Shown here in pieces: positions 1 through 8,032 of a DNA stretch of 25,172 bases; within the stretch, counting starts at the first letter, position 1; the number at the start of each line of letters is the position of its first letter. The stretch covers positions 1 to 25,172 of the forward strand of contig JAPKCL010000012.1 in the NCBI GenBank assembly GCA_028822955.1, read 5' to 3'. Position numbers and translations under genes: made by a program. The DNA is from Candidatus Poseidoniaceae archaeon. GTDB taxonomy: Archaea; Thermoplasmatota; Poseidoniia; Poseidoniales; Poseidoniaceae. The notes under the pieces were generated by a model. It made no database searches. It saw nothing but the letters and a program-made list of their open reading frames with translations, and had not been told where the DNA came from.

Positions 1-3000
1 CAACAGTCCCGTGAATGCTCTGAGATGGCTCGGCAGAATCATCATCTGCGAGAACGAGTATATCTGCTCCTGCAACCAAGGATTCTATTGAAACATTGAG
101 GTGTGAAGTAATGGAATCATCACTCGACGAGCGTGAGACAAGAGTAATTTCTACACCACTGCTTGGAGCACCTTGAGTTGTTTCACGAACACTTAAGGTA
201 ACCATTGATGATTGCCCTGAGGTAAGAAGAAGAGATGTTGCCGACAGTTCAAAATCAAACCAAGTCGATGCCCCGTTGTCAAGAAGGCTAAGATGGAGGG
301 TATCAGAATTCGTCCCAAGGTTGGTCACTTCAAATGAATACACTGCACTTGAACTTGGCCCTGCAACAATACGACTTCCTGTCGAACTCATGAGCAAAGC
401 AATACGTTCTTGGATTTGTAATGAAAGTGAGAGTTCAACCGAAACATCAGAACTTCCGTAGGCAAAGGTGATGTCGTGAGTTCCCGCTGATGATGAAGTC
501 GCAATGGTCAATGAAATATTGACCACAACGCTCTCACCAACGCCAAGAGTGACTGAAGGATGGCTCAACGTTGCTTCGGCTTCAACCGGTAGACCAAGAA
601 GACTCGCAACCAAAGAAATGTCTGAAGTCCCTGTATTTTCTAATGTGAAAGAGGTCAAAACCGTTTCACCAGGACGGACGAGGATTCGACCATCCAAAGG
701 CCCAGAAAGAGATGCATCGCTGACTCCAAGTACTTCGAAATCAACGGATGAAGACACTGAATCTCCACCATATGATACCGAAAAGAGTTGAGACATGATT
801 CCTGATTGTCCAGCATCTGCATCTGTTGAGAGCGACCAGATTCCGGCCTCTCCAGCCAATACAGTGACGCTTGAAGAGGAGAGAAGTGAAGTGCTCAAAC
901 CACTGCTCGAGTTAAGATCAAGATAGAATGTCACGGTTTCACTGCCATTATTTTGAACCCGCATCTCGTACGAAACCGGAGAACCTGGAGTGATTTGGAG
1001 TTCTCCAAGAGGCGCAAGTAAGGTATACGACACAAGTTCATCGACATCAATGGTGAAATCGAACGGCACGATAGAATGCTGTTCAGTAAATGAAGTCCCA
1101 ATGCCATTCAGTTGTAGGACACAAACATTCGATTTTGTGGCTTCGCTGTGGACAGCGAGTTGAAATTCCAAATCAAGGACGTCATCGGGAGCAAAGGAAG
1201 AAGATGTTGACATCACTAAAGCAGCAGTACAAGGCCCACTGAGGACATCAAGTGACCAGTCATAATCCACTACGGCGTTTCCAGAATTCGTGACCTGGAG
1301 TGATGTGATGGTTGATTGACCTGGAATAAAGAAAGCACTTTGTTCAAGGAAAGATATGCTCAAGTTGTGCTCTTCATCAACATGAACGACAAGCATGGTT
1401 GAAGATGACACATTGCCTCCAGTTGAAGCACTAAACAATCTAAATCCGTAAAAGTCAGGAGCAGCGTTGCTTGGGACACTGACATGCAAACTGGCAGATT
1501 GGGATGAGCCTGCAGGCATGTTTGCAAATTCATCATCGGCCCATTGGACATTCCATCCAGCAGGAATACCGCCACCCAATCCTTTTGAGGATTGCATCGA
1601 CATACTGGTTGTGGAGACGGTCGATTCCCAAGGATACGACAGGTGTGAGGTTTCGTTGAATACCGTTGCAGCAGCGGCCTGTTGTAACTCAAGTTTGAGA
1701 GTGTTGTTGAGTGAGACTGTATCGTTTGAACCAACCGGTGAATCACCAGTCATGGTTGCATACAAAACACATGCAGCGAGATAACTTCCTGCCAAGGAAG
1801 GATGACTGCCATCGGCGTTATAGAGATCGTAGAATGTATTTCCAGAGAGGGCTGGATTTGTTCCGGATGCTTCAACGCTGTCATGGATGAGAGCAAAAGC
1901 AAGGCCAACGGGGGCAATCCAAACAGTATTTCCATCTGCAGTCATATTGTCACGATAATCGATATAACCCGCTTCTAAACGTTCTTGCATGACTGTGAAA
2001 TTACTGTAGAGAGCTGGATTTGTAGCATCACCATTTCGTCGACCCCATGTCATCAGGAGGACCGATTCTGCACCTTCATCTTCTATTGCACCTGATAATC
2101 CAACTGCTCCATTCATACTTGCCAGCCATTCGCTGTTGGTACGAGGGAAACCAGGGACTTGGCTTTGGTCTTGAAGGACCACATAGTCCCAGTCAAAGGT
2201 GGTACGCAAAGTCGTATTGGATACATGTCCGGAGGTGTTTACTTCATCCCAGTGGGCTGACAATTTCTTTCCGCCACCGGTAATAGCATCTGCATTCTGA
2301 ACACCAACATTCTCAAGAAGTGTGTGCAGCGAATTAAACGAAGTATAGCTGTTACCATACATCAATGTATTATTGACAATCAAAGTGCTGGAAGAGTTCC
2401 CAGTGCCGTTACCAGTCCCGTTTCCAGTTCCATTCCCAGTGCTGTTACCGGAGTTATTGCCGCTGTTATTACCGGAATTGTTGCCCGAATTATTCCCACT
2501 TGTATTGCTTGAACCGTTGGTATAATTGGCCCACCATGAGGCCAAATCAGGTTCATATTCAACATCTAAAAGAAGGGTATCTTGAACAGAACCTAAATTT
2601 TCGACGTTGATTGAAAACGTGCCATTCGTTCCCGAATCCATGGAAGTGAGTGCACCACCCATTGGTGAAAGGTCGAGTGAAGAGTGGTAGGATGGGGCAA
2701 CTGAAACATAGATGGTGATGGAACTGCTGATATTCTGATCAGGTTCTGTCACGATGATGTCAAACGAACCACTGTCTGAAGGCACTGCGCCTTCAACAAG
2801 TCGTACAATGATTGTTGTATTTTTCGACCAGGTTGGGAACACATTTTCGACCGTTTCTTCGCTCGCAATAATACTCCAGACTGATGACAAACCGGTCACA
2901 TCGATTGAAATATTAAATGTTTCAATAGATGATGCATTGTTTTCGATATTCAAAGTGACATTGCCGGAATCCCCGCCCATGAGCACGACATGAGTCGTGT

Positions 3001-3112
3001 CTGCGGACAAAAGTATGCTTTGATGTGCACTGGCTTGAAACGCCAAAGGAGACATGCTTGCAAACAACAATACGAGAACAAAGGCGACGGCACGAACTGG
3101 ACGAGACGACAT
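1..3112 (-). CDS. Giant secreted surface protein with SGNH-hydrolase (DUF4886-like) domain, partial (C-terminus outside window)
   Basis: The frame stays open from an ATG at 3112 to the window edge, giving about 1037 visible residues with no stop. The N-terminus is a clear Sec signal peptide: MSSRPVR, then a hydrophobic stretch, then a small-residue site near FQASA. Residues ~30-195 look like one or two CARDB/NEW3-type beta-sandwich modules. A low-complexity N/G/S/T linker follows at ~199-239. Residues ~243-465 resemble the SGNH/DUF4886 family: block I GNS with Ser255, a WDYVVLQDQS block, an LLMTWGRRNGD block, and a D434-G-S-H437 catalytic pair followed by PSLAGSYLAACVLYATMTG. Beyond that come repeated Ig-like modules of ~100 residues. 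I infer an exported hydrolase carried on a long surface stalk, perhaps deacetylating or de-esterifying polysaccharide. The substrate is unknown. It is the downstream, same-strand neighbour of metK with 72 bases between them. Confidence 0.85.
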   Translation of the reverse strand, partial: MSSRPVRAVAFVLVLLFASMSPLAFQASAHQSILLSADTTHVVLMGGDSGNVTLNIENNASSIETFNISIDVTGLSSVWSIIASEETVENVFPTWSKNTTIIVRLVEGAVPSDSGSFDIIVTEPDQNISSSITIYVSVAPSYHSSLDLSPMGGALTSMDSGTNGTFSINVENLGSVQDTLLLDVEYEPDLASWWANYTNGSSNTSGNNSGNNSGNNSGNNSGNSTGNGTGNGTGNGTGNSSSTLIVNNTLMYGNSYTSFNSLHTLLENVGVQNADAITGGGKKLSAHWDEVNTSGHVSNTTLRTTFDWDYVVLQDQSQVPGFPRTNSEWLASMNGAVGLSGAIEDEGAESVLLMTWGRRNGDATNPALYSNFTVMQERLEAGYIDYRDNMTADGNTVWIAPVGLAFALIHDSVEASGTNPALSGNTFYDLYNADGSHPSLAGSYLAACVLYATMTGDSPVGSNDTVSLNNTLKLELQQAAAATVFNETSHLSYPWESTVSTTSMSMQSSKGLGGGIPAGWNVQWADDEFANMPAGSSQSASLHVSVPSNAAPDFYGFRLFSASTGGNVSSSTMLVVHVDEEHNLSISFLEQSAFFIPGQSTITSLQVTNSGNAVVDYDWSLDVLSGPCTAALVMSTSSSFAPDDVLDLEFQLAVHSEATKSNVCVLQLNGIGTSFTEQHSIVPFDFTIDVDELVSYTLLAPLGELQITPGSPVSYEMRVQNNGSETVTFYLDLNSSSGLSTSLLSSSSVTVLAGEAGIWSLSTDADAGQSGIMSQLFSVSYGGDSVSSSVDFEVLGVSDASLSGPLDGRILVRPGETVLTSFTLENTGTSDISLVASLLGLPVEAEATLSHPSVTLGVGESVVVNISLTIATSSSAGTHDITFAYGSSDVSVELSLSLQIQERIALLMSSTGSRIVAGPSSSAVYSFEVTNLGTNSDTLHLSLLDNGASTWFDFELSATSLLLTSGQSSMVTLSVRETTQGAPSSGVEITLVSRSSSDDSITSHLNVSIESLVAGADILVLADDDSAEPSQSIHGTV
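2396..2518 (-). repeat. Low-complexity Asn-x-Ser/Thr linker repeat inside the surface protein
   Basis: Read on the minus strand, 41 codons encode NGSSNTSG, then repeated NNSG units, then repeated GTGN units. About ten N-x-S/T sequons are packed together between the first beta-sandwich region and the SGNH domain. Codons for the same residue vary between copies (AAT/AAC, TCG/TCC/AGC), so the amino-acid pattern is kept while the DNA repeat is imperfect. It is probably a flexible, heavily N-glycosylated spacer. It is not a CRISPR or satellite array. Confidence 0.8.
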
Positions 3113-3162
3113 AAGACCAAGTCAAGCCACCCGTGCATACCACTTGAGTGAATCGGCCCTAA

Positions 3163-3180
3163 GAGCCGTTGGGAAGGCTC
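3163..3180 (-). terminator. Possible small hairpin after metK
   Basis: GAGCC (3163-3167) and GGCTC (3176-3180) form a 5-bp perfect inverted repeat with an 8-base loop, just downstream of the metK stop and ahead of the next minus-strand gene. There is no T-run, so a terminator role is weak. It could equally be a processing hairpin or chance. Confidence 0.2.
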
Positions 3181-3184
3181 TCGC

Positions 3185-4423
3185 TCAGTTAAGTAGCGAA
3201 GCAATTCGTTCTTGTTCGATTCGTTCCCATGGGAAAGTTCCGTTTTCACCTGGAGTTCGACCAAAGTGACCGCCAGAAGCGGTAACGGAGTAAATGGGCT
3301 TAAGCAAATTCAAGTCACGTGCAATTGCACCCGGGCGGAAGTCAAAAGTCGATTTCACACGTTCTGCTATTACACGGTCAGAAAGTTCTGAAGTTCCAAA
3401 TGTTTCAACTCGAACACTCACGGGCTGAGCAATACCAATCACGTAAGCTAATTGAATTTCACAGCGACTGGCAAGACCCGCAGCAACGACATGCTTTGCA
3501 GCCCAGCGTGAAGCATAGGCTGCTGAACGGTCGACCTTCGAAGGGTCTTTTCCAGAGAATGCTCCACCACCGTGACGACCCATTCCGCCATAGGTATCAA
3601 CAATGATTTTTCGTCCAGTTAATCCAGCATCAGCATAGGGACCTCCAGGGTCGGCAAATCGTCCGGTTCCATTGACAACAAGTGTGTAGTCACCTTTACG
3701 CAAACCTGCTGGGATCACATATTCAACCACATGTTCCTTAATTTGTTGATTGACGTATGCGAGTTCTTCTTTTTCAGAGCCGTTGAATTGGTCTTTGAGG
3801 TCCTTATCGTGTTGAATAGCGATAATGACGGTGTGAACATTTGAAACGTTACCGTCCTCATCATACTCCACAGTTACTTGCGACTTTCCGTCGGGGCGAG
3901 CCCAAGGCAAAATTCCTTGTTCACGAACTTTGGTTAGTCGGCGAGTAAGGCGTTGCGAAAGGGCTGCTGCGAGAGGGAAAAACCGACCTTCCAGTTCGGA
4001 GTATGCTTCAGTTTCAGTGCAAGCATAGCCAAACATGAGACCTTGATCTCCTGCACCTTGCGACAGCATATCTTTGTTAACGCCTTGAGCAATGTACGAT
4101 GATTGGGTGGTGATGTGGACTTGAACTTCTGTGTATTTTGACGATGTTGCGTCCATTCCGATTGAATGTGACGTATAGCCAACTCCTGCTGCTGCTTCGC
4201 GTGCTACTGCTTCATAGTCAGGTGGAGTACCACTCAAAGAAACTTCACCTGCAAGGACAATGAGTCCCATGTCTTCTTTGCCTTTCACGCATGTTTCTAC
4301 CGCAACACGTGCATTGGAATCGACAGCAAGACAAGCATCGACAATAGCGTCGGAAATCGTATCACACAATTTGTCAGGATGGCCGCGGGTTACGGATTCG
4401 GATGAGAACAGGTCACCAGTCAT
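3185..4423 (-). CDS. metK: S-adenosylmethionine synthetase, bacterial type
   Basis: Makes S-adenosylmethionine from methionine and ATP; cytoplasmic, a tetramer in known members. The 412-residue product shows the MAT signatures in order: GHPDK at 14-18, the ATP-site GAGDQG at 123-128, and the phosphate loop GGGAFSGKD at 285-293. The N-terminus MTGDLFSSESVTRGHPDK matches the canonical bacterial start, so ATG at 4423 is secure. It is somewhat longer than the usual ~385 residues, with extra sequence around 186-235. Most archaea use the highly divergent archaeal MAT, which lacks these exact motifs, so this gene suggests acquisition from bacteria. It is divergently transcribed from aspS across a 159-base region. 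Confidence 0.96.
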   Translation of the reverse strand: MTGDLFSSESVTRGHPDKLCDTISDAIVDACLAVDSNARVAVETCVKGKEDMGLIVLAGEVSLSGTPPDYEAVAREAAAGVGYTSHSIGMDATSSKYTEVQVHITTQSSYIAQGVNKDMLSQGAGDQGLMFGYACTETEAYSELEGRFFPLAAALSQRLTRRLTKVREQGILPWARPDGKSQVTVEYDEDGNVSNVHTVIIAIQHDKDLKDQFNGSEKEELAYVNQQIKEHVVEYVIPAGLRKGDYTLVVNGTGRFADPGGPYADAGLTGRKIIVDTYGGMGRHGGGAFSGKDPSKVDRSAAYASRWAAKHVVAAGLASRCEIQLAYVIGIAQPVSVRVETFGTSELSDRVIAERVKSTFDFRPGAIARDLNLLKPIYSVTASGGHFGRTPGENGTFPWERIEQERIASLLN

Positions 4424-4445
4424 GACTTTGGCGCCAATCCCCGCC

Positions 4446-4457
4446 TATATGAATAAA
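4446..4457 (-). promoter_or_regulatory. TATA-like box for metK
   Basis: The minus strand reads TTTATTCATATA, centred about 28 bases before the metK ATG. No Shine-Dalgarno site lies ahead of the ATG. This spacing fits a leaderless archaeal transcript. It is based on pattern only; the AT-rich divergent region also holds AAAAA-rich tracts (about 4490-4512) that could serve aspS. Confidence 0.3.
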
Positions 4458-4582
4458 CCGCTTATTTCAAGACCCAATAAGTCTCATAAGGAATAAAAAG
4501 TGGAAAAATAGCCCAATAAGGTGATTGAAAATCGAGCCGTTCAAACGAATGCTTGATGTTCTCAGCCTGTCCCCCCCCAATC

Positions 4583-5989
4583 ATGAGCACTTGGGTACCG
4601 ACTGCATACCGCACGCACACACTGGGCGAAATTCAAGAGAATGGTGCTGATTTAATTGGCCAAGAAGTTACCGTTTCTGGATTCATGGAAGCAAACAGAG
4701 GAAAGGGTGCAATCTGTTTTGTTGACCTTCGAGACGGAACTGGAATCACACAAATATTCTTGAAAGGTGACAATGTTGGCGATGAAGCCTTAGATCTGGT
4801 TCAACGAATGACCCGTGAATCTACACTTCAGTTTACTGGAACCGTTTCGGAAAAGAGACCTCCAAAGGCCAAGGAAGGCGAGCCTGTCCCTCCTCCTGCC
4901 TACGAAGTCATCGCAACCTCAGTGAATTTGATTGCGCGGGCTGTTGCTCCTCTCCCACTTGGTGTCACCGACACTGTCCACGTCGCACTTGACACACGAC
5001 TTGACAACCGATTCCTCGACTTGCGTCGTTCACATGTCAATGCTATGTTTCACCTACGAGGAAAGATTTTGCAATACGGCCGAGAAGCTTTGATCAATGA
5101 AGGATTCTTTGAAACTCATACACCAAAGATTGTCGCAACAGCGACCGAAGGTGGAACTGACTTGTTTCCAATGATGTATTTTGACACACCTGCTTTCTTG
5201 AACCAATCTCCACAACTTTACAAGCAATTGTGTATGTCAGGAGGACTTGAGCGTGTCTTCGAAATCGGGCCTGCTTTCCGAGCTGAAAAGCACGACACAT
5301 ACCGACACTTGAATGAATTTATCTCTTTTGATATTGAATGTTCTTGGGCAAACGATGAAGACGTCATGGGCGTACTTGAACGTATGATTCACCACATGTG
5401 GAAATCAGTTGCTGAAGACCCGGAATCCAAGAAGCACATCAATACAATCAATGCTTTTAGAGCCACACAAGATGAGGAACCCATCGAAGTTATTGTACCT
5501 GAATTGCCGTTCCCACGATTGTCATATTGCGATGCTATTGCTACAATTCAACGCAAAGGTGGAACCATTGAATGGGGCGCCGACATCGATGCAGAAAACT
5601 CAGACCTCTTGGCTGAAGACCTCCCACAATTCTACTTCCTACCACGCTGGCCAATGGAACTCAAACCATTCTACATCCACCAGGTCGAAGGCGAAGATGG
5701 AAGCACTGGCCGACAACTCAGTAGAGGATTTGACCTCAACTTTGGTAGAGATGAATTAACCTCTGGCGGACAACGTGAACACAGAATTGATGTCTTGATT
5801 GAAAACCTCAAAGCAATGGATTTGGATCCAGAAGAATTTGAATTCTACGTGGCTGGTTTCCGTCATGGCGTACCACCTCATGCAGGTTGGGGACTTGGTG
5901 TCGAAAGAATCCTAATGAAACTCACCGGTTCGAAGAATGTTCGTGAAACGGTCCTCTTCCCTCGAGACCGTCGCCGAGTTAGCCCGTGA
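4583..5989 (+). CDS. aspS: Aspartate--tRNA ligase, archaeal type
   Basis: Charges tRNA-Asp with aspartate; archaeal-type enzymes may also charge tRNA-Asn (non-discriminating), which I cannot decide from sequence alone. The 468-residue protein has an N-terminal OB-fold anticodon domain (about 1-115), then the class II core. Motif 1 surrounds FLDLRRS. Motif 2 is FRAEKHDTYRHLNEF at ~232-246. Motif 3 is GWGLGVERI near the C-terminus, and the protein ends in FPRDRRRVSP, the typical archaeal ending. It lacks the large insertion domain of bacterial AspRS. I chose ATG 4583 (MSTWVPTAYR), because upstream starts at 4553 (TTG) and 4556 add only a proline-rich stretch without family similarity. The region before the start contains a run of nine C and no Shine-Dalgarno site. 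The GST-like gene follows 43 bases later. Confidence 0.95.
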   Translation: MSTWVPTAYRTHTLGEIQENGADLIGQEVTVSGFMEANRGKGAICFVDLRDGTGITQIFLKGDNVGDEALDLVQRMTRESTLQFTGTVSEKRPPKAKEGEPVPPPAYEVIATSVNLIARAVAPLPLGVTDTVHVALDTRLDNRFLDLRRSHVNAMFHLRGKILQYGREALINEGFFETHTPKIVATATEGGTDLFPMMYFDTPAFLNQSPQLYKQLCMSGGLERVFEIGPAFRAEKHDTYRHLNEFISFDIECSWANDEDVMGVLERMIHHMWKSVAEDPESKKHINTINAFRATQDEEPIEVIVPELPFPRLSYCDAIATIQRKGGTIEWGADIDAENSDLLAEDLPQFYFLPRWPMELKPFYIHQVEGEDGSTGRQLSRGFDLNFGRDELTSGGQREHRIDVLIENLKAMDLDPEEFEFYVAGFRHGVPPHAGWGLGVERILMKLTGSKNVRETVLFPRDRRRVSP

Positions 5990-6032
5990 GTTCTGGTCAA
6001 GTTTCATATAGGCCGAGATTTGCGTCAAAGAT

Positions 6033-6716
6033 ATGCATGAAGTTATTTATTTTGACACGCCTGGTTTTGCTGAAGTATCTCGATTCTGTCTTGGAATGTC
6101 TGGACTTGAATGGAAGAATACCATTGTCGATTGGAATGGATACCTTGAACTCAAAAACAAAGGAGAATTACCTTGGGGCTTTTTGCCAATCATCCGCACC
6201 CCTGAAGGTACGATTGCTGAATCCAATGCACTGCTCCGTTACACTGGCGCCTTGGCCGGACTTGAACCTAAAGACCTCTACACTCGAGCCAAAGTTGACG
6301 AACTTGTTGAAGTCATCAACGGATGGAGAACCGCCTTCACCCCAACTTTTTCAATAGAAGACCTTGATGAAAAGATTGCTGCACGCGAAGCATTGTTTGT
6401 AGAGGGTGGGAAAATGGACCTTGCAATGAAGGCCATCTCCGAGGTTTTTGAACAATCCACAACCGGTTGGTTGGCAAACACGGAATCGATGAGTATTGCA
6501 GATGTCAAAGGCTTCATCGACACCTTCATGCTGTTCTCTGGACAATTCGATGGAATAACTGCGGGTATGCTGGCTAATTATCCATCACTCATAGCGTTCC
6601 ACGAAAAAATGTCAAACGAACCATTGGTCAAGAACTACTACAAAGATGCCAATGAAGAACGATGGGTTTTCCGACCGAACGCCTTTGAAGGCGTTGGAAC
6701 TTCACAGCATATCTGA
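6033..6716 (+). CDS. Glutathione S-transferase-like protein
   Basis: The 227-residue product has the two-domain GST plan. An N-terminal thioredoxin-like domain (about 1-78) carries Tyr6 in VIYFDTPGFAE, a cis-Pro site in PWGFLPII, and an E63-S64 pair in TIAESNALLRY that aligns with the glutathione gamma-glutamyl-binding Gln/Glu-Ser. An all-helical C-terminal domain (about 90-210) contains the SIADVKGF stretch, matching the conserved N-capping region. The overall pattern is closest to sigma/alpha-type GSTs. Known members conjugate or isomerise with glutathione. GSTs are rare in archaea, which often lack glutathione, so the real thiol may differ. Its last 15 bases overlap the end of the convergent peroxidase gene, which suggests a shared thiol-redox context. 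Confidence 0.85.
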   Translation: MHEVIYFDTPGFAEVSRFCLGMSGLEWKNTIVDWNGYLELKNKGELPWGFLPIIRTPEGTIAESNALLRYTGALAGLEPKDLYTRAKVDELVEVINGWRTAFTPTFSIEDLDEKIAAREALFVEGGKMDLAMKAISEVFEQSTTGWLANTESMSIADVKGFIDTFMLFSGQFDGITAGMLANYPSLIAFHEKMSNEPLVKNYYKDANEERWVFRPNAFEGVGTSQHI

Positions 6717-7175
6717 TGGCAAGTCTCGCGATGAAAAGCGAGAAACTGAACCATCTTTGGAAACAAGGAACTTTTCAAAGTTCCAGCGAATATCTCCCGT
6801 GTGTTCATCTGAACCTGTCGATTGACTGAGTTCGGTAAAGAGTGGATGTTGATTCTCTCCTTTTACTTCGAGTTTCGCCATCAATGGAAAAGTGACATCG
6901 TATTGTGCAGAGGTGAAGTCGCAAATCTCTTGGTTGGTCCCAGGCTCTTGGGCACCAAATTGATTACAAGGGAATCCAACAACGGTGACTCCATTCAAAA
7001 CTGAAGCTTCTTGCAATTGCGTATATTGTTTCGTAAATCCGCAAGCACTTGCGACATTCACAACAATCCATTGTTCGTTACTTGAATCGCCAAGTGCACG
7101 TAGAGTCGTATGTTCGCCGTTCATATCTTCAAATTCAATATCTAATGGATTGCCCATGAATTGCTCATGGAGCAT
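6702..7175 (-). CDS. Glutathione peroxidase family protein (thiol peroxidase, Cys form)
   Basis: Reduces hydrogen or lipid peroxides using a thiol donor (glutathione or, for most Cys-type members, thioredoxin). From ATG 7175 (MLHEQFMGNP) it is 157 residues, the usual family size. The longer frame back to TTG 7256 would overlap the divergent hydrolase and adds unrelated sequence. Visible motifs are VNVASACGFT with peroxidatic Cys45, FPCNQFGAQEPG with Cys70 and the tetrad Gln, and WNFEKFL with Trp131-Asn132. The peroxidatic residue is Cys, not selenocysteine. No signal peptide is visible, so it is probably cytoplasmic. It converges on, and overlaps, the GST-like gene. Another possible start is ATG 7157. 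Confidence 0.92.
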   Translation of the reverse strand: MLHEQFMGNPLDIEFEDMNGEHTTLRALGDSSNEQWIVVNVASACGFTKQYTQLQEASVLNGVTVVGFPCNQFGAQEPGTNQEICDFTSAQYDVTFPLMAKLEVKGENQHPLFTELSQSTGSDEHTGDIRWNFEKFLVSKDGSVSRFSSRDLPSDML

Positions 7176-7245
7176 CAGTTCTTCAATTCTTGTATTCACC
7201 AAAGAAGGAGCAAGGGTGATAGATGGTGTGCTATACCATTTGATT

Positions 7246-7992
7246 ATGGCAGTCAACCGGATGCAATGGGGAGCTGAAGAATGGCAATATGCAGACTTGT
7301 ATATGCCTGATGACCCATCACCGTATCAGAACGGTGCAGGTCTTCCATGCGTCATGCTCATTCATGGTGGTTTTTGGAAGAGCTCATGGACCAGTGAACT
7401 CATGAAACCCATTGCCCAAGATCTGGCTGAAGCAGGTGTTGCTACTTGGAATATCGAATTTAAAGGTTGGAGCGATGGCGAAGAGGGCGTTTGGATGGAT
7501 ACACTTTCAGATGTCTTGCGCGCCTGGGGCCAACTTGCACTTTTACCAGGGATTGACATCACGCGCTCGATGGTCATGGGTCATTCAGCAGGTGGTCAAC
7601 TCGCACTGTTATTGGCAGCAACTGCTGAGAGAAAACCTTGGTTGGTCATCGCCCAAGCCCCAATTACCGATTTAATCGGTGCTGATTCGGCAAAACTTTC
7701 GGATGAAGGAGATGCTGTGCGTCGATGGATTGGATGCAGTCCTGAAGAGAACCGAACCTTGTGGGATCGATTAAACCCAATCGAACATCCTCCTATCGTA
7801 CCGGTGCTGCTCGTACATGGTGAAAGAGATACAGATGTCCCAAAAGAGCAATCGGAAACCTATGCTGACATCATGTCTGCAAAAGGTATTGATGTGCAGA
7901 AATTATGGCTGCCTGGAGACCATTACTCGATTATCGATGTTGCTTCCGATGATTGGCTGGTTGAATTAGATTCGATTCTACAATGGCTTTGA
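7246..7992 (+). CDS. Alpha/beta hydrolase, esterase/arylformamidase-like
   Basis: A 248-residue serine hydrolase of the alpha/beta fold. The oxyanion-hole motif HGGFW is at 40-44, the nucleophile elbow GHSAGG has Ser114, and likely acid Asp195 (HGERDTDVP) and His226 (GDHYS) complete the triad. The pattern resembles the BD-FAE/esterase and kynurenine-formamidase branch, in which HGG(Y/F)W is typical. The exact substrate cannot be told from the sequence. The ATG at 7246 was chosen because the longer frame from 6985 only reads through the antisense peroxidase; ATG 7261 is also possible. It is divergent from the peroxidase, and the SDR gene follows 40 bases later. If it is a formamidase it could feed aromatic-amine catabolism further on, but that is speculative. 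Confidence 0.85.
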   Translation: MAVNRMQWGAEEWQYADLYMPDDPSPYQNGAGLPCVMLIHGGFWKSSWTSELMKPIAQDLAEAGVATWNIEFKGWSDGEEGVWMDTLSDVLRAWGQLALLPGIDITRSMVMGHSAGGQLALLLAATAERKPWLVIAQAPITDLIGADSAKLSDEGDAVRRWIGCSPEENRTLWDRLNPIEHPPIVPVLLVHGERDTDVPKEQSETYADIMSAKGIDVQKLWLPGDHYSIIDVASDDWLVELDSILQWL

Positions 7993-8032
7993 AGAACGGA
8001 AGACCCTTTGAGGAGTACCTTCTGCCCCACAC

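Noticed and set aside
1360..1784. Overlapping frames on both strands within the left surface protein
   Set aside because: They are shadows of the continuous minus-strand frame from 3112, which has a signal peptide and recognisable domains.
2396..2518. Short regular repeats that could suggest a CRISPR or tandem-repeat array
   Set aside because: The period is a multiple of three, no spacers of constant length exist, and the repeat translates into an N/G/S/T linker within a long gene.
6985..7245. N-terminal extension of the alpha/beta hydrolase frame
   Set aside because: It reads antisense through the peroxidase gene and has no hydrolase similarity; the domain begins after ATG 7246.
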